Assembly: GCF_013085255.1 (NCBI RefSeq) | Contig: NZ_JABFCX010000002.1 | Coordinates: 672,501-736,500, forward strand | Source of the DNA: Parvularcula mediterranea | GTDB lineage: Bacteria > Pseudomonadota > Alphaproteobacteria > Caulobacterales > Parvularculaceae | Reading direction: 5' to 3' | DNA: 64,000 bases | Shown here: piece by piece, positions 51,278 to 60,867 of the stretch | Numbering within the stretch: the first letter of the stretch is position 1 | Layout of the letters: each line of letters opens with the position of its first letter | Made by a program: the position numbers and the translations under genes | Notes under the pieces: model-generated | The model's database searches: none | Told to the model about the DNA's origin: nothing | The model's input: only the letters and a program-made list of their open reading frames with translations

Positions 51278-52321
51278 CTAGACGATCTCTTCGCCATCAA
51301 AGAGCGGATCAACTTCGACGGCCTTCTCGAGCGCATCGTGGGCAGCCGCCGCTTTCTTGGCTGTTTCAGCGATGTGAAAGAGCGCATCGCCCCGGTTGAC
51401 GATGGGCAAGTTGGTTCGCCCGATCATCAGGCCTTCTGTCCGCGCACGGACTTCTGTCTCCTCCTCGCCCAAGGGCCCGGAGACAACGCCCAGGAGCGCA
51501 CCCTCCTCCACGTAATCGCCGAGGGAGACATAAGCCCTCATAATGCCGCTGATCGGCGCACGCTCCCAATGGCTCTGGCCTGAGCGCAGGGGTTTGGCGG
51601 GAGGCTTCTGGGTCTTCGTTCTCGGCAGCATGCCGCGCTGGCGCATGACGTTGAGGATGCCGCGCACACCGATCCTGATCGCGGTCTCGTCAAAGCGCAG
51701 CGCTTCCCCGGCTTCATAGAGAAGGATGTCGCAACCAAGCGCCTGCGCCTCGGCCCTGAGGGAGCCATCCCGAAGGCGCGCGTCGAGCATGACGGAGGTA
51801 CCGAAAGCGGTGGCCATCGCCTCCACTTCCTCGTTGCCAAGGTCAGCCCTGATCTGGGGAAGATTGTCCCGGTGGACGGCAGCGGAGTGCAAATCGATGC
51901 CGATGCTCGAAGGCTTCACCACCTCCTGCATGAAGGTGTGGGCGAGCTGCGCTGCCATGGAGCCCCGCTGCGTGCCCGGGAAACTGCGGTTGAGATCACG
52001 CCTGTCCGGCAGGTACCGGCTTTGGGTCACGAAGCCATAGGCGTTGACGACCGGCACAAGGATCAGGGTCCCCTTGAGCTTTTCCAGCGCCTTCACCTCG
52101 GCAAGGCGGCGGATGATTTCGACGCCGATAATCTCATCGCCGTGGATCGCGCCCGAGACGAACATGACCGGACCGTCCTGCTTGCCGTGGATCACCTGGG
52201 CGACGAGGTGCATTCGGGTGTGGTCCGAAAGACGGCTGAGCGGGATGTCGATGGTCTGGCGCTGGCCCGGCTGGATTTCTGTCCCTGCGAAGATGAAGGA
52301 CGAACGGGGTGTGGTGGTCAC
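51278..52321 (-). CDS. Succinylglutamate desuccinylase/aspartoacylase-family protein
   Basis: A 347-residue zinc hydrolase of the M14-like AstE/AspA family. Zinc ligands are in G-A-I-H-G-D-E and G-I-D-L-H-S-A; R in D-R-R-D-L-N-R-S-F-P-G binds the substrate carboxylate. A C-terminal beta-domain of about 90 residues contains a biotinyl-lipoyl-like stretch (Y-V-S-L-G-D-Y-V-E-E-G). Relatives deacylate N-acyl amino acids; the exact substrate is unknown. Start is GTG at 52321. Confidence 0.88.
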   Translation of the reverse strand: MTTTPRSSFIFAGTEIQPGQRQTIDIPLSRLSDHTRMHLVAQVIHGKQDGPVMFVSGAIHGDEIIGVEIIRRLAEVKALEKLKGTLILVPVVNAYGFVTQSRYLPDRRDLNRSFPGTQRGSMAAQLAHTFMQEVVKPSSIGIDLHSAAVHRDNLPQIRADLGNEEVEAMATAFGTSVMLDARLRDGSLRAEAQALGCDILLYEAGEALRFDETAIRIGVRGILNVMRQRGMLPRTKTQKPPAKPLRSGQSHWERAPISGIMRAYVSLGDYVEEGALLGVVSGPLGEEETEVRARTEGLMIGRTNLPIVNRGDALFHIAETAKKAAAAHDALEKAVEVDPLFDGEEIV

Positions 52322-52453
52322 GAACGGTTCCTAGAAAGAGCGCCTGTCTTTTCGGCCTTATCGCGGGGCCCGTCGAGCAGTTTCGCTTGACAGGACAGCG
52401 TCAGCCTTTAAACGCCGCGCTTCTGATTTTTCGAACCTTCGACAGGTGACCCC

Positions 52454-52621
52454 GTGGCAAAACCGACTACCATCAAGATCCGCCTCAACTCGACCGCAGG
52501 CACCGGCTATTTCTACGTGACCAAGAAGAACACGCGGACCATGACCGAGAAGATGGTCGTCCGTAAGTACGACCCGGTCGCGCGCAAGCACGTCGAGTTC
52601 AAGGAAGGCAAGATCAAGTAA
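52454..52621 (+). CDS. rpmG: Ribosomal protein L33
   Basis: A 55-residue 50S subunit protein. The pattern [20 protein letters not shown] and [11 protein letters not shown] is diagnostic. It has no C-x-x-C pairs, so it is the zinc-independent (C-minus) form. Start is GTG at 52454, four bases after AGGTGA. It is divergent from the AstE-like gene and closed by a terminator, a single-gene unit. Confidence 0.97.
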   Translation: MAKPTTIKIRLNSTAGTGYFYVTKKNTRTMTEKMVVRKYDPVARKHVEFKEGKIK

Positions 52622-52647
52622 GCACGCTTGATCGCCAGAACGACGAA

Positions 52648-52671
52648 GGGGCGCCTGAGCGCCCCTTTTTT
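52648..52671 (+). terminator. Intrinsic terminator of rpmG
   Basis: GGGGCGC / GCGCCCC, a perfect 7-bp stem with a CTGA loop, is followed by six T. It lies 26 bases after the stop. No gene is seen in the remaining 123 bases to the next stop. Confidence 0.93.
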
Positions 52672-52794
52672 GTTGCCGATTTTCAGGTGCAGCTTCGCTC
52701 CTGAGGTCTCCGCACGAAGGCCCTCAAGCGAGGGCCCGGCGCAAAAGCGCCGCCCCGCCGGAGGCGCCACGCGCCGTGAGGCAGAAGAGCCTTC

Positions 52795-53382
52795 CTACTC
52801 GATCAGCCCGACACCCCAACGCTTCGCGGCTTTCGCGAACCGCTCGCCGTAAAGCTTCGCCGTTTTGATATCGCCCCGAGGCGGGTTGTTCGGGCCAGGC
52901 TCAGCGTTTGCCGACTGCGCCATCGGGCCTAGATAGCCGCCAACGCGGTTCACAGCATCTTCGAAGGCACCGTCGTAGTCAGGATCGGAAGTCTGGTTAC
53001 CGAGGCCAAGGTTGACCCACAGCATCTGCTGTTGACCGGCGAGGACCGACATTCGCTGCAGGGTCGCAAGCTTGTCGCCCGACAGGCTGCCTGAATTGGT
53101 GAAGCCGCCCGCGAGCTTGTCCTTCCAGCCCTGGCGGAACCAGATCTTCGAGGTCTTGTCGAAGAAGTCCTCCATCGGTGCAGAAACCGAGCCCATGTAA
53201 GTCGGCGAGCCGAAGATGATGCCGGCGACATCATCAAAGCTGTCCAGCGCATCGCCTGCTTCCTCAACGGTGTGGAGGCGGACCTCGACCCCGTCGACGC
53301 TCGCAGCACCGTCGCGCACGGCTTCTGCGACGAGTTTCGTGTGGCCGTAGCCTGAGTGATAAATGATAGCGATCGTGGTCAT
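52795..53382 (-). CDS. WrbA-like flavodoxin-family NAD(P)H:quinone oxidoreductase
   Basis: A 195-residue FMN protein. The phosphate loop Y-H-S-G-Y-G-H-T near residue 8 and G-S-P-T-Y-M-G-S in the second FMN loop match the WrbA/flavodoxin_2 family, which reduces quinones by two electrons to avoid radical formation. G-N-Q-T-S near 130 differs from the usual WrbA G-Q-E-T. ATG at 53382 is supported by GGAGGCTTCGGCC; open sequence further upstream is the antisense of purQ and was excluded. Confidence 0.88.
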   Translation of the reverse strand: MTTIAIIYHSGYGHTKLVAEAVRDGAASVDGVEVRLHTVEEAGDALDSFDDVAGIIFGSPTYMGSVSAPMEDFFDKTSKIWFRQGWKDKLAGGFTNSGSLSGDKLATLQRMSVLAGQQQMLWVNLGLGNQTSDPDYDGAFEDAVNRVGGYLGPMAQSANAEPGPNNPPRGDIKTAKLYGERFAKAAKRWGVGLIE

Positions 53383-53502
53383 GGCCGAAGCCTCCTCTCG
53401 TAACGGGAGGAATGTGAGACAGGCAGCGCCCGATACCAGTTCCTTCTCAGCGAAGCTGCCTTGCCCCTTTCGCAAGGGACCGGGTCTCGCTAGGGGGCGC
53501 GG

Positions 53503-54162
53503 ATGAAGACTGCCGTCATCGTATTCCCCGCCTCGAACTGCGACCGTGACGCCCAGGTGGCCCTGCGTGAGGTCACCGGCCAAGAGCCGCAGATGATCTG
53601 GCACGCCGAGACCGAGCTGCCCGAGGGCCTCGACCTCGTGCTGCTGCCCGGCGGGTTCGCCCATGGTGACTATCTGCGCTGCGGCGCGATCGCTGCGCGC
53701 TCGAAGATCATGGAAGCGGTGAAGAAGCGCGCCGAGGCTGGCGGGCCGACCCTCGGCATCTGCAACGGGTTCCAGATCCTCTGCGAGACAGGGATCCTCC
53801 CCGGTGCTCTCATGTCGAACACCAACCAGCATTTCATCAGCCGCGAAGTGACCCTGCGTGTCGGCAATTCCGACAATCCCTTCACCAGGGGCTACAGCGA
53901 GGGCGACTTCACGCGCTTCTCGGTCGCGCACCATGACGGCAATTATCAGGCCTCGGATGAAGAGCTCGACCGCCTCGAAGGCGAAGGCCGCGTGGCCTTC
54001 CGCTATGTCGAGCCGATCAACGGAGCCGCGCGCCAGATCGCAGGGATCGTCTCCGAGGACCGCAAGACTCTCGGCATGATGCCCCACCCCGAACGCGCCA
54101 TGTCCGAGGGCGCCTATGGCCGCATCTTCTTTGAACGGATGATCGAGGCGCTGGCAGCTTAG
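53503..54162 (+). CDS. purQ: PurQ, glutaminase subunit of FGAM synthase
   Basis: A 219-residue class I glutamine amidotransferase. The nucleophile is C87 in G-I-C-N-G-F, and the H and E of the triad are in P-H-P-E-R-A. It hydrolyses glutamine and passes ammonia to PurL for formylglycinamidine ribotide synthesis, step four of purine synthesis. In the Bacillus-type enzyme PurS bridges PurQ and PurL and purS normally precedes purQ; here only 120 bases lie upstream, too few for purS. purL is 3.9 kb downstream. The stop overlaps a convergent gene by four bases. Confidence 0.95.
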   Translation: MKTAVIVFPASNCDRDAQVALREVTGQEPQMIWHAETELPEGLDLVLLPGGFAHGDYLRCGAIAARSKIMEAVKKRAEAGGPTLGICNGFQILCETGILPGALMSNTNQHFISREVTLRVGNSDNPFTRGYSEGDFTRFSVAHHDGNYQASDEELDRLEGEGRVAFRYVEPINGAARQIAGIVSEDRKTLGMMPHPERAMSEGAYGRIFFERMIEALAA

Positions 54163-54881
54163 TCCTGCACCTTCCGCATCAGGAGCATATCCTTGATCCT
54201 GAGCGCGTTCTCGGGCTCGAAGCCGCATGCCACCTCGCCTTTTCGCGGGTTGGCGTAGGTGCCGAAGACCGCGTCCCATATCGGCAGGCCGTAGTTCCGC
54301 GCATGGACGCCCCGCTCATGGTGGAGGCGATGCATCTCCGGCCTCTGGGTCAGGAACCCGAGCCAGTGGGGGGTCTTCTGATCGGCATGGGCGATGAGGT
54401 TGAACACCGACACATAGAAGATCGCAAGACCCGCCGCCCACGGACTAACCCCGAACAGAAGATAGGCGACCCCTGCATTGAGAAGGTTCGCCGCGAGGCT
54501 GTCGAGCGGATGGACATAGAAGGCGGTCAGCACCTCGATCCGAGGCGGACTGTGATGCAGCTGGTGCATCATCCGCCACAGCGTGTCCGACTTGTGGATC
54601 AGCCGGTGCCACCAATAGGCGAGGAAGCTCGCGGTCAGGAAGACGGCGACGCTCTGGCTGAAGGGATCGCTGAACGGCAAAGGCAGCAGCGCGTTCATCC
54701 CGATCCATCGGGAGAAGACGAACCCTGTGATCACGACCACGGCGACATTCCCGGCATTCACCGCGCCCGCGAGGATACGCCAGCGCTTGTCACAGCTCGC
54801 CCCTGACGCAGGGGCGATGACTTCCCGGGTGAAAAGCGCCGTGAACAGAACGATCGTCGCGATATAGGCCAGAAGAACCAA
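54159..54881 (-). CDS. Sterol desaturase/fatty acid hydroxylase family protein
   Basis: A 240-residue integral membrane di-iron enzyme. Histidine boxes H-R-L-I-H, H-Q-L-H-H and H-R-L-H-H are in the family order between hydrophobic helices; the C-terminal part has D-A-V-F-G-T-Y. It hydroxylates or desaturates a lipid, carotenoid or sterol-like substrate at the inner membrane. Start is TTG at 54881 with AGGAGG seven bases upstream. No lipid pathway partner is adjacent. Confidence 0.9.
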   Translation of the reverse strand: MVLLAYIATIVLFTALFTREVIAPASGASCDKRWRILAGAVNAGNVAVVVITGFVFSRWIGMNALLPLPFSDPFSQSVAVFLTASFLAYWWHRLIHKSDTLWRMMHQLHHSPPRIEVLTAFYVHPLDSLAANLLNAGVAYLLFGVSPWAAGLAIFYVSVFNLIAHADQKTPHWLGFLTQRPEMHRLHHERGVHARNYGLPIWDAVFGTYANPRKGEVACGFEPENALRIKDMLLMRKVQD

Positions 54882-55022
54882 GGGCCTGCCTCCTTGCGCT
54901 CAGCCTAGTGGCCATGCCCAGCCTGTTCCAGCGAAATGACGCCGCGCTCGCCTCTGCCTCCGAGATTTGCGCCCGTCCGGCAATTCGGCCAGCCTCCCGC
55001 CTTCTTCTGGAGGGACAAAGCC

Positions 55023-56261
55023 ATGCTCGGACGCCGCCAATTTGTCACCGGTCTCGCCCTCGGCCTTGGGGCTGTCGCTGGGTGCAGTGAAGGATCAGAG
55101 GCCGAGGCCCCTGCACCGGCATCTGCGCCAGCGGGCACGCCGCCCAAGGGACAGGCCCTGTCGCTGACGGATCTCGAAGATGCGCTGACCGGCGCGAGCT
55201 ATCTTGGGTGCGGTGGAGGCGGGGGCCTCGCCGAAGCGCGAAAGCTGATCCGCGATGATATCGCCGCTGGCCGGTCCTTCTCCATGCTGCCTGTCGAGAG
55301 GCTCCGGGACAAGGACCGCGTCGCCTGCCCCTACGGCCTTGCGAGCCTTGCCCCGACGAGCCCTGAGATGAAGGCGCGCCTCGACAGCTTCGAAAACCTG
55401 GACACCTTCCCGGTGCTTTCCTCCTTTGAGCATCTGGAGCAGCACCTCGGCACACGCTTTGCTGGCGTCATCCTCGGCGAGATCGGCCCCCTGTCGCTGG
55501 CTGAGGGCCTGTCGATCGCTGCGCGTATCGGCAGGCCTGCGCTCGATGCCGACACGGTCGGCCGGGCCGTGCCGGAGATCAATCAGCACTCGGTCAAAGT
55601 CGCGGGGCTCCCCCTCACCCCGATCGGCGGCGCAACGCCGTTCAGGGACAGGGTCGTCCTGTCGGAGACCGGGCATCCGACCCGTGCGGAGGACATGCTG
55701 CGCGGCCTGGCTGTGGTCAGCCGCGAGCTCGGTGTCACGGACTCGCCGATCACGGGCGCAGAAGCCAAACGCACCGGCACCCTCGTCACAGGCAGCCTCT
55801 CCCTCGCGATGGGCATCGGCGCCGCGGTCAGGCAGGCGCTGGCGGCAGGCGGCGACGCCATAGAAGCCGCAAGGCTTGCAGGCGATGGCTACACCCTGTT
55901 TCAAGGCGAGGTACAGGATTTCAACTGGCGCGATGAAGACGGATTCCTGATGGGTACACTGACCGTTACCGGAACGGGCGCCTTCGCAGGATCAACCCTC
56001 CTCACGGACTACAAGAACGAGCATCTCCTCGCCAGAAGGGACGGCGAGGTCATCGCCACCTGCCCTGATCTCATCACCGTGATCGACGAGGAGACAGCGG
56101 ACGGGATCAACAACCCTGATTTCGTCAGGGGACAGAAGGTAAGAGTGCTAGGCTTCCGCTGCGACCCGCTTTGGCGGACACCGCAGGGCCTCGAAGTCTT
56201 CAGCCCCGGCTATTTCGGCTATGACGCCGACTACATCCCGATTGAAGAACGGTTAGGCTGA
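55023..56261 (+). CDS. DUF917-family exported lipoprotein
   Basis: A 412-residue protein of the DUF917 (S-methyl thiohydantoin desulfurase-like/hydantoinase-related) family: L-G-C-G-G-G-G near residue 60, the long alpha/beta body and I-T-V-I-D at the far end. Unlike usual cytosolic members it opens with G-R-R-Q-F-V-T-G and a lipobox A-V-A-G-C (C21), so it should be a Tat-exported lipoprotein, followed by a Pro/Ala-rich linker. ATG at 55023 is chosen for GGAGGGAC eight bases upstream; an earlier ATG adds 29 residues with no coding character. Reaction unknown. Confidence 0.85.
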   Translation: MLGRRQFVTGLALGLGAVAGCSEGSEAEAPAPASAPAGTPPKGQALSLTDLEDALTGASYLGCGGGGGLAEARKLIRDDIAAGRSFSMLPVERLRDKDRVACPYGLASLAPTSPEMKARLDSFENLDTFPVLSSFEHLEQHLGTRFAGVILGEIGPLSLAEGLSIAARIGRPALDADTVGRAVPEINQHSVKVAGLPLTPIGGATPFRDRVVLSETGHPTRAEDMLRGLAVVSRELGVTDSPITGAEAKRTGTLVTGSLSLAMGIGAAVRQALAAGGDAIEAARLAGDGYTLFQGEVQDFNWRDEDGFLMGTLTVTGTGAFAGSTLLTDYKNEHLLARRDGEVIATCPDLITVIDEETADGINNPDFVRGQKVRVLGFRCDPLWRTPQGLEVFSPGYFGYDADYIPIEERLG

Positions 56262-56269
56262 GGGGGCCC

Positions 56270-57376
56270 TCACAGGCCGTCGATCAGCAGCTCGCGCAAC
56301 AGCCCGCGCATAGGGCCGTATCCGGATTGATCGAGTGCAGCGCCTGAGACCACGCGTCCGCTGTCGGGCCGGATGCTGACATAGGTGCCCCAGAACCCTC
56401 CGTGACTGTAGATCCGGACGCCGTCGATCTCCCCAGTGAACAAGCCGATGCGGTAGGGGCTTCCTTCGGGATGCCCGGGAGCCGTGATCATCAGATCGAG
56501 GGTTGAGGGGTCTTCGAAGACCTCGCCCTTGAAGAGGCTCGCATAGAAGAGCGCGACCTCCTCAACGCTGGCGATGAGGCCGCCTCCCCCATGCGCATCA
56601 ATCGAACCATGGATGTCATGGGTCGGTGCTCCGTTCACATATTGATGTGCGCGTGGCAGGGCGCCTTCGGGCTGCGGCTCTTCACCATCCCACCAGGTTC
56701 GCTCAAGCCCAAGCGCATCAAGCTTTGTCAGCTCCCTGACGGCTTCGTGGAGAGGCCTTCCCGTGAGACCCTCGATGATGAGACCGAGCAGCACATAGCC
56801 GCTGTCGGAATAAGCGAACGCTTCGCCCGGCGCGCTCAGCGGATCGGTCTCGGCAACGAGCACGCCAATCTGCTCTTCAGGGGACCAGACCTTGCTCCGC
56901 TCACTGAAAACCTGATCGAGATAGGCTTCCGTCTGGGCATGGTCGGCAAAGCCGCCTGAATGCATCAGGAGGTGCCGCACGGTGATCGCGCCGAGGTCAT
57001 AACCATCGCCAGAAAGAAGCGCCAACACATCCTCTCCGACCAGCGGTCCGATCGGGCTGTCGAGATCAATCTCGCCTTCCTCCATCAAGCGCAGGACAGC
57101 GGCGGCGACGATGGTCTTGGTGATCGAAGCCATGCGCAGAGGCGTCGCTGGCGTCATGGGTGCGCCCTCAGGATCCGCAACACCTGAGGCGCCTGAGATC
57201 ATCCCGCCGCCCGCTTCGATGATCGCGAACGCAAAGCCTGGGACATCGCCGTTCTCATCATGCAGCGCCGTGATCCTCTGGGCGAGGGCCGTCTCCGGCG
57301 GCATTTCGCTGGGCGACGTTTCGGGCTCTGCGCAGGCAGCGAGCGCGAGGGCGGCAAGAGGAAGAATGGGTTTCAT
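56270..57376 (-). CDS. Serine hydrolase, beta-lactamase class C-like lipoprotein
   Basis: A 368-residue exported protein with lipobox L-A-A-C (C15). The catalytic S84-x-x-K87 (SITK) and the Y-S-D motif (Y-S-D-S-G) are present, and H-G-G-F-W-G near the C-terminus is the third motif, so the active site is complete. Such proteins include D-amino acid peptidases, esterases and beta-lactam hydrolases; resistance cannot be inferred. ATG at 57376; the region upstream is antisense to the NnrU start. It is convergent with the DUF917 gene, eight bases away. Confidence 0.9.
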   Translation of the reverse strand: MKPILPLAALALAACAEPETSPSEMPPETALAQRITALHDENGDVPGFAFAIIEAGGGMISGASGVADPEGAPMTPATPLRMASITKTIVAAAVLRLMEEGEIDLDSPIGPLVGEDVLALLSGDGYDLGAITVRHLLMHSGGFADHAQTEAYLDQVFSERSKVWSPEEQIGVLVAETDPLSAPGEAFAYSDSGYVLLGLIIEGLTGRPLHEAVRELTKLDALGLERTWWDGEEPQPEGALPRAHQYVNGAPTHDIHGSIDAHGGGGLIASVEEVALFYASLFKGEVFEDPSTLDLMITAPGHPEGSPYRIGLFTGEIDGVRIYSHGGFWGTYVSIRPDSGRVVSGAALDQSGYGPMRGLLRELLIDGL

Positions 57377-57451
57377 AGGTCGTCTCCTGCGCCCGGGCCT
57401 TCCCGAAGGACGCAAAAGGTTCCTACCCTCCCCATCAGCAGGGAGGAAGAC

Positions 57452-58033
57452 ATGGCCATTCTCTATACGGGGCTCGCGATCTTCATCGGGGTCCACCTTT
57501 TCACAGGCTTCGCGCGCGGCCCCCGGGCGGCACTGATCGGCAAGCTTGGAGACGGCGGGTACAAGGGGATCTACTCCCTCGTCTCTCTCGCCGGCTTCAT
57601 CCTCATCATCATCGGATGGCGGCAGGGGTCGACCGACCCCGTCTACACCCCGCCCGAATGGGGACCCGGCGCAGCGGTCATTCTGATGGCGCTGAGCTTC
57701 ATCCTCTTCACAGCGGCTTACCTGCCAGCCGGGCGGATCAAGTCATTCGTGGGCCACCCTATGGTCGTCGGCACCATCCTTTTCGCCGCCGCACACCTCC
57801 TGACCAACGGTGACCTCAGATCCGGAGTGCTCTTCGGCGCCCTCCTCGGATGGAGCCTCCTCGACCGCATTGCCGTGAAAATGCGCGGCGATCTTGGGCC
57901 GAAGGGCAGCTCGCTCGTTGGCGATGGCTTATCAATCGCGGCGGGGCTCTTCAGCACCTACCTCGTGGCGCACCACCTCCACCGCTACATCGCGGGCGTC
58001 GGCCTCGATCCAGCGCATTTCTTCGGCGGGTAA
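57452..58033 (+). CDS. NnrU-family membrane protein
   Basis: A 193-residue inner-membrane protein with about five or six helices and the family's conserved [15 protein letters not shown]. NnrU proteins are linked to denitrification in some bacteria and to zeta-carotene isomerase (Z-ISO) by homology, and bind heme through conserved histidines. No denitrification genes are nearby. ATG at 57452 follows GGAGGAAGAC. It precedes purL by 43 bases on the same strand and may be co-transcribed with it. Confidence 0.9.
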   Translation: MAILYTGLAIFIGVHLFTGFARGPRAALIGKLGDGGYKGIYSLVSLAGFILIIIGWRQGSTDPVYTPPEWGPGAAVILMALSFILFTAAYLPAGRIKSFVGHPMVVGTILFAAAHLLTNGDLRSGVLFGALLGWSLLDRIAVKMRGDLGPKGSSLVGDGLSIAAGLFSTYLVAHHLHRYIAGVGLDPAHFFGG

Positions 58034-58076
58034 GCATCCCTTGCGCAGAGGCGGAGATGGGGGCATTCCGTGCCCC

Positions 58077-60800
58077 ATGACTCACTCCGCCGAGACCATC
58101 GCCGAACACGGCCTGACGCCCGAAGAATATGACCGCTTCAAGACCTCGATCGGTCGCGAGCCAAGCATGCTTGAGCTCGGCATCGTCTCGGTCATGTGGT
58201 CCGAGCACTGCTCCTACAAGAGCTCCCGGCGGCACCTGAAGACCCTGCCCACCGAAGGCCCGCAGGTCATCCACGGCCCCGGCGAGAACGCAGGCGTGGT
58301 CGACATTGGCGACGGTCAGGCGGTCATCTTCAAGATGGAGAGCCACAACCACCCAAGTTTCATCGAGCCCTATCAGGGAGCAGCGACCGGGGTGGGCGGC
58401 ATCATGCGCGATGTCTTCACCATGGGCGCGCGTCCGGTGGCGCTTCTCAATGCGCTCCGCTTCGGCGCGATCGATCATCCGAAGACGAAGCACCTTCTGT
58501 CGGGCGTCGTTGCGGGCATTGGCGGCTACGGCAACTGCATGGGCGTCCCGACCGTCGGCGGTGAGACAGGGTTCGATCCCCGCTACAATGGCAACATCCT
58601 CGTCAACGCCATGTGCGTTGGCATCGCGGACACCGACAAGATCTTCCTCTCGGCTGCCAAGGGTGCAGGCAATCCTGTCGTGTACGTCGGATCGAAGACT
58701 GGCCGCGACGGTATCCACGGCGCGACCATGGCCTCGGCTGAGTTCGACGAAGCCTCCGAGGAGAAGCGCCCCACCGTGCAGGTCGGCGACCCCTTCATGG
58801 AGAAGCTGCTCCTCGAAGCCTGCCTCGAGCTAATGGCCGAAGACGCTATCGTCGCGATCCAGGACATGGGCGCGGCTGGCCTCACTTCCTCGTCGGTGGA
58901 GATGGCGTCCGGTGGCCTCGCAGCTGGCGAAGGCGGTCTGCACCTCAAGCTCGATGACGTTCCTCAGCGTGAGGACGGCATGACGGCATACGAGATGATG
59001 CTGTCGGAGAGCCAGGAGCGTATGCTGATGGTTCTCAAGCCCGGCGCCGAAGACAAGGCCCGCGCCATCTTCGACAAATGGGAAGTCGACTTCGCCGTCA
59101 TCGGCCATACGACGGACACAGGCCGGCTCGTGATCGAGCACAAGGGCGAGATTGAATGCGACCTTCCCCTCGAACCCCTCGCTGACGAAGCGCCGAACTA
59201 TGACCGTCCGCAAGCGGAACTCTCTGAGCCTGCACAGCTCGAAGATCCGGTCGCCAGCTTCACCGACCTTCAGGTCTCGCTCACCAAGGGTGAGCAGGAC
59301 CTCGAACAGGTGGCCGAAGCCCTGATCTCCGAGACCCTGAGCGGCAAGGACGGCATCGGCGCTGTTGGTATCTCTGAGGGTAACGGAACCCTCACCATCC
59401 ACGCGCGCACCAGCTTCGGCGCGGACAGCGCGGTTCTCGACACCTTCAAGACCGCCGCCCAGAATCTTGAAGCCGCAGGGGCTGTCGCCAAGGTCCGCGC
59501 CGAAGACGAGACGGTGGAGGTGAACCTCGCCGACCAGCCGGGCGGCGACACCATGCTGCTGGCACTCCGTAAGCTGACGGCTTCGCCTGACCTTTGCTCG
59601 CGCCGCTGGATCACCCAGCAGTACGACCACACGGTCATGGCCGACACGCTAATAACCGGCGGCGATGCTTCGGTGGTTCGGGTGCACGGGACGAACAAGG
59701 CTCTCGGCGTCACCGCCGATTGTACGCCCCGCTATTGCGCCGTAGCGCCCTATGAGGGCGGCAAGCAGGCCGTGGCCGAAGCCTGCCGCAACCTCTCCGC
59801 CGTGGGTGCTGAGCCGCTGGCGATCACCAACTGCCTCAATTTCGGCAATCCCGAAAAGCCCGAGATCATGGCCGGTTTCGTCGGCTGTATCCGGGGCCTC
59901 GGCGATGCTGCCAAAGCGCTTGGGGCACCTGTCGTGTCGGGCAACGTCTCGCTCTACAACGAAACCGACGGCTCGCCCATTCCGCATACCCCGGCCATTG
60001 GCGCCGTAGGCATCCTCCGTGACCAGAACAAGCGCGCGACCATCTCCGGCATGGAGAGTGGCGATGCGCTCATCGCCATCGGTGTGACCCGGGGCCACCT
60101 CGGCCAGTCGCTCTACATGCGAAACCTCTTCGGCATTGAGGAGGGCGCTCCCCCCGCCGTCGATCTCGAGCTTGAGAAGAAGACCGGCGATTTCATCCGT
60201 AAGCAGATCGAAGATAGCGCTGTCTCGGCCGTCCACGACGTCTCCGATGGCGGCCTTCTCGTCGCAGCGTCCGAAATGTGCCTCGCCAGCGGCATGGGCG
60301 TTGCCCTCACGACCTCGATCAGTGCCCGGAAGGCAGCCTTCTGGTTTGGCGAGGACCAGGCCCGCTACCTCGTCTCCGTCCCGGCCGAGACCGCAGACAG
60401 CTTCGTCCTCAAGGCCGCCATGGCAGGGCTCCAGGCCAGCCGTCTCGGCATCTTCGGCGGCGAGGAAATCATCCTCGACGGCCAGGAACGCATTGCCGTC
60501 ACCGATCTCGCCGCAGCCCACGAAGCCACGATCCCTGAACTCTACCGCCTCGAGGAGGACCGCCTGATGCCCATGAAGGAATCCGAGATCAAAGAGATGA
60601 TCCTGACCGCCATGCCCGACGCCGAGGTCGAGATCGAAGACCTCGCAGGCGATGGCGACCACTACCGCGCAGTCGTCCGGTCAAACGCCTTCGAAGGCCT
60701 CACCCGCATCCAGCAGCATCAGTTGGTCTACCGAGCACTGGGCGGAAAAATGGGCGACACCCTCCACGCCCTGGCCCTTGAAACACAGGTTAAGGGGTAG
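58077..60800 (+). CDS. purL: PurL-BolA fusion (FGAM synthase large subunit plus BolA domain)
   Basis: A 907-residue fusion. Residues 1-380 and about 490-825 form the two PurL halves that convert formylglycinamide ribotide to the amidine with [20 protein letters not shown] and the G-N-V-S-L-Y-N-E-T motif are intact. About 393-484 is an extra segment not seen in Bacillus-type PurL (about 740 residues). Residues 831-907 are a complete BolA/IbaG domain with [19 protein letters not shown] and L-H-A-L-A-L. In alphaproteobacteria bolA is normally the next, separate gene. An internal GAGGAGG and ATG sit at the junction. No grxD follows. Confidence 0.93.
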   Translation: MTHSAETIAEHGLTPEEYDRFKTSIGREPSMLELGIVSVMWSEHCSYKSSRRHLKTLPTEGPQVIHGPGENAGVVDIGDGQAVIFKMESHNHPSFIEPYQGAATGVGGIMRDVFTMGARPVALLNALRFGAIDHPKTKHLLSGVVAGIGGYGNCMGVPTVGGETGFDPRYNGNILVNAMCVGIADTDKIFLSAAKGAGNPVVYVGSKTGRDGIHGATMASAEFDEASEEKRPTVQVGDPFMEKLLLEACLELMAEDAIVAIQDMGAAGLTSSSVEMASGGLAAGEGGLHLKLDDVPQREDGMTAYEMMLSESQERMLMVLKPGAEDKARAIFDKWEVDFAVIGHTTDTGRLVIEHKGEIECDLPLEPLADEAPNYDRPQAELSEPAQLEDPVASFTDLQVSLTKGEQDLEQVAEALISETLSGKDGIGAVGISEGNGTLTIHARTSFGADSAVLDTFKTAAQNLEAAGAVAKVRAEDETVEVNLADQPGGDTMLLALRKLTASPDLCSRRWITQQYDHTVMADTLITGGDASVVRVHGTNKALGVTADCTPRYCAVAPYEGGKQAVAEACRNLSAVGAEPLAITNCLNFGNPEKPEIMAGFVGCIRGLGDAAKALGAPVVSGNVSLYNETDGSPIPHTPAIGAVGILRDQNKRATISGMESGDALIAIGVTRGHLGQSLYMRNLFGIEEGAPPAVDLELEKKTGDFIRKQIEDSAVSAVHDVSDGGLLVAASEMCLASGMGVALTTSISARKAAFWFGEDQARYLVSVPAETADSFVLKAAMAGLQASRLGIFGGEEIILDGQERIAVTDLAAAHEATIPELYRLEEDRLMPMKESEIKEMILTAMPDAEVEIEDLAGDGDHYRAVVRSNAFEGLTRIQQHQLVYRALGGKMGDTLHALALETQVKG
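60552..60575 (+). promoter_or_regulatory. bolA: Internal ribosome site and start for the BolA part
   Basis: GAGGAGG at 60552-60558 is eight bases from an in-frame ATG at 60567, with a second ATG at 60573. It lies exactly where PurL homologues end and BolA begins, so a free 77- or 75-residue BolA could be made besides the fusion. Confidence 0.6.
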
Positions 60801-60808
60801 AGCTGCGC

Positions 60809-60835
60809 GCTGCCCCTTCTTCAGGTAGGGGCAGC
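60809..60835. terminator. Terminator-like hairpin after purL
   Basis: GCTGCCCC and GGGGCAGC pair around an 11-base loop nine bases after the purL stop and before a convergent gene. No T-run on either side, so strength is uncertain. Confidence 0.45.
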
Positions 60836-60867
60836 GTTGATAAAGCGAAGGCCGCGCTCGAGCGCCC

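Noticed and set aside
52795-54279. A 494-codon leftward frame joining the WrbA-like gene to sequence opposite purQ
   Set aside because: Only the last 195 codons are flavodoxin-like, with a good ribosome site at 53382; the first part is purQ antisense, not a fusion.
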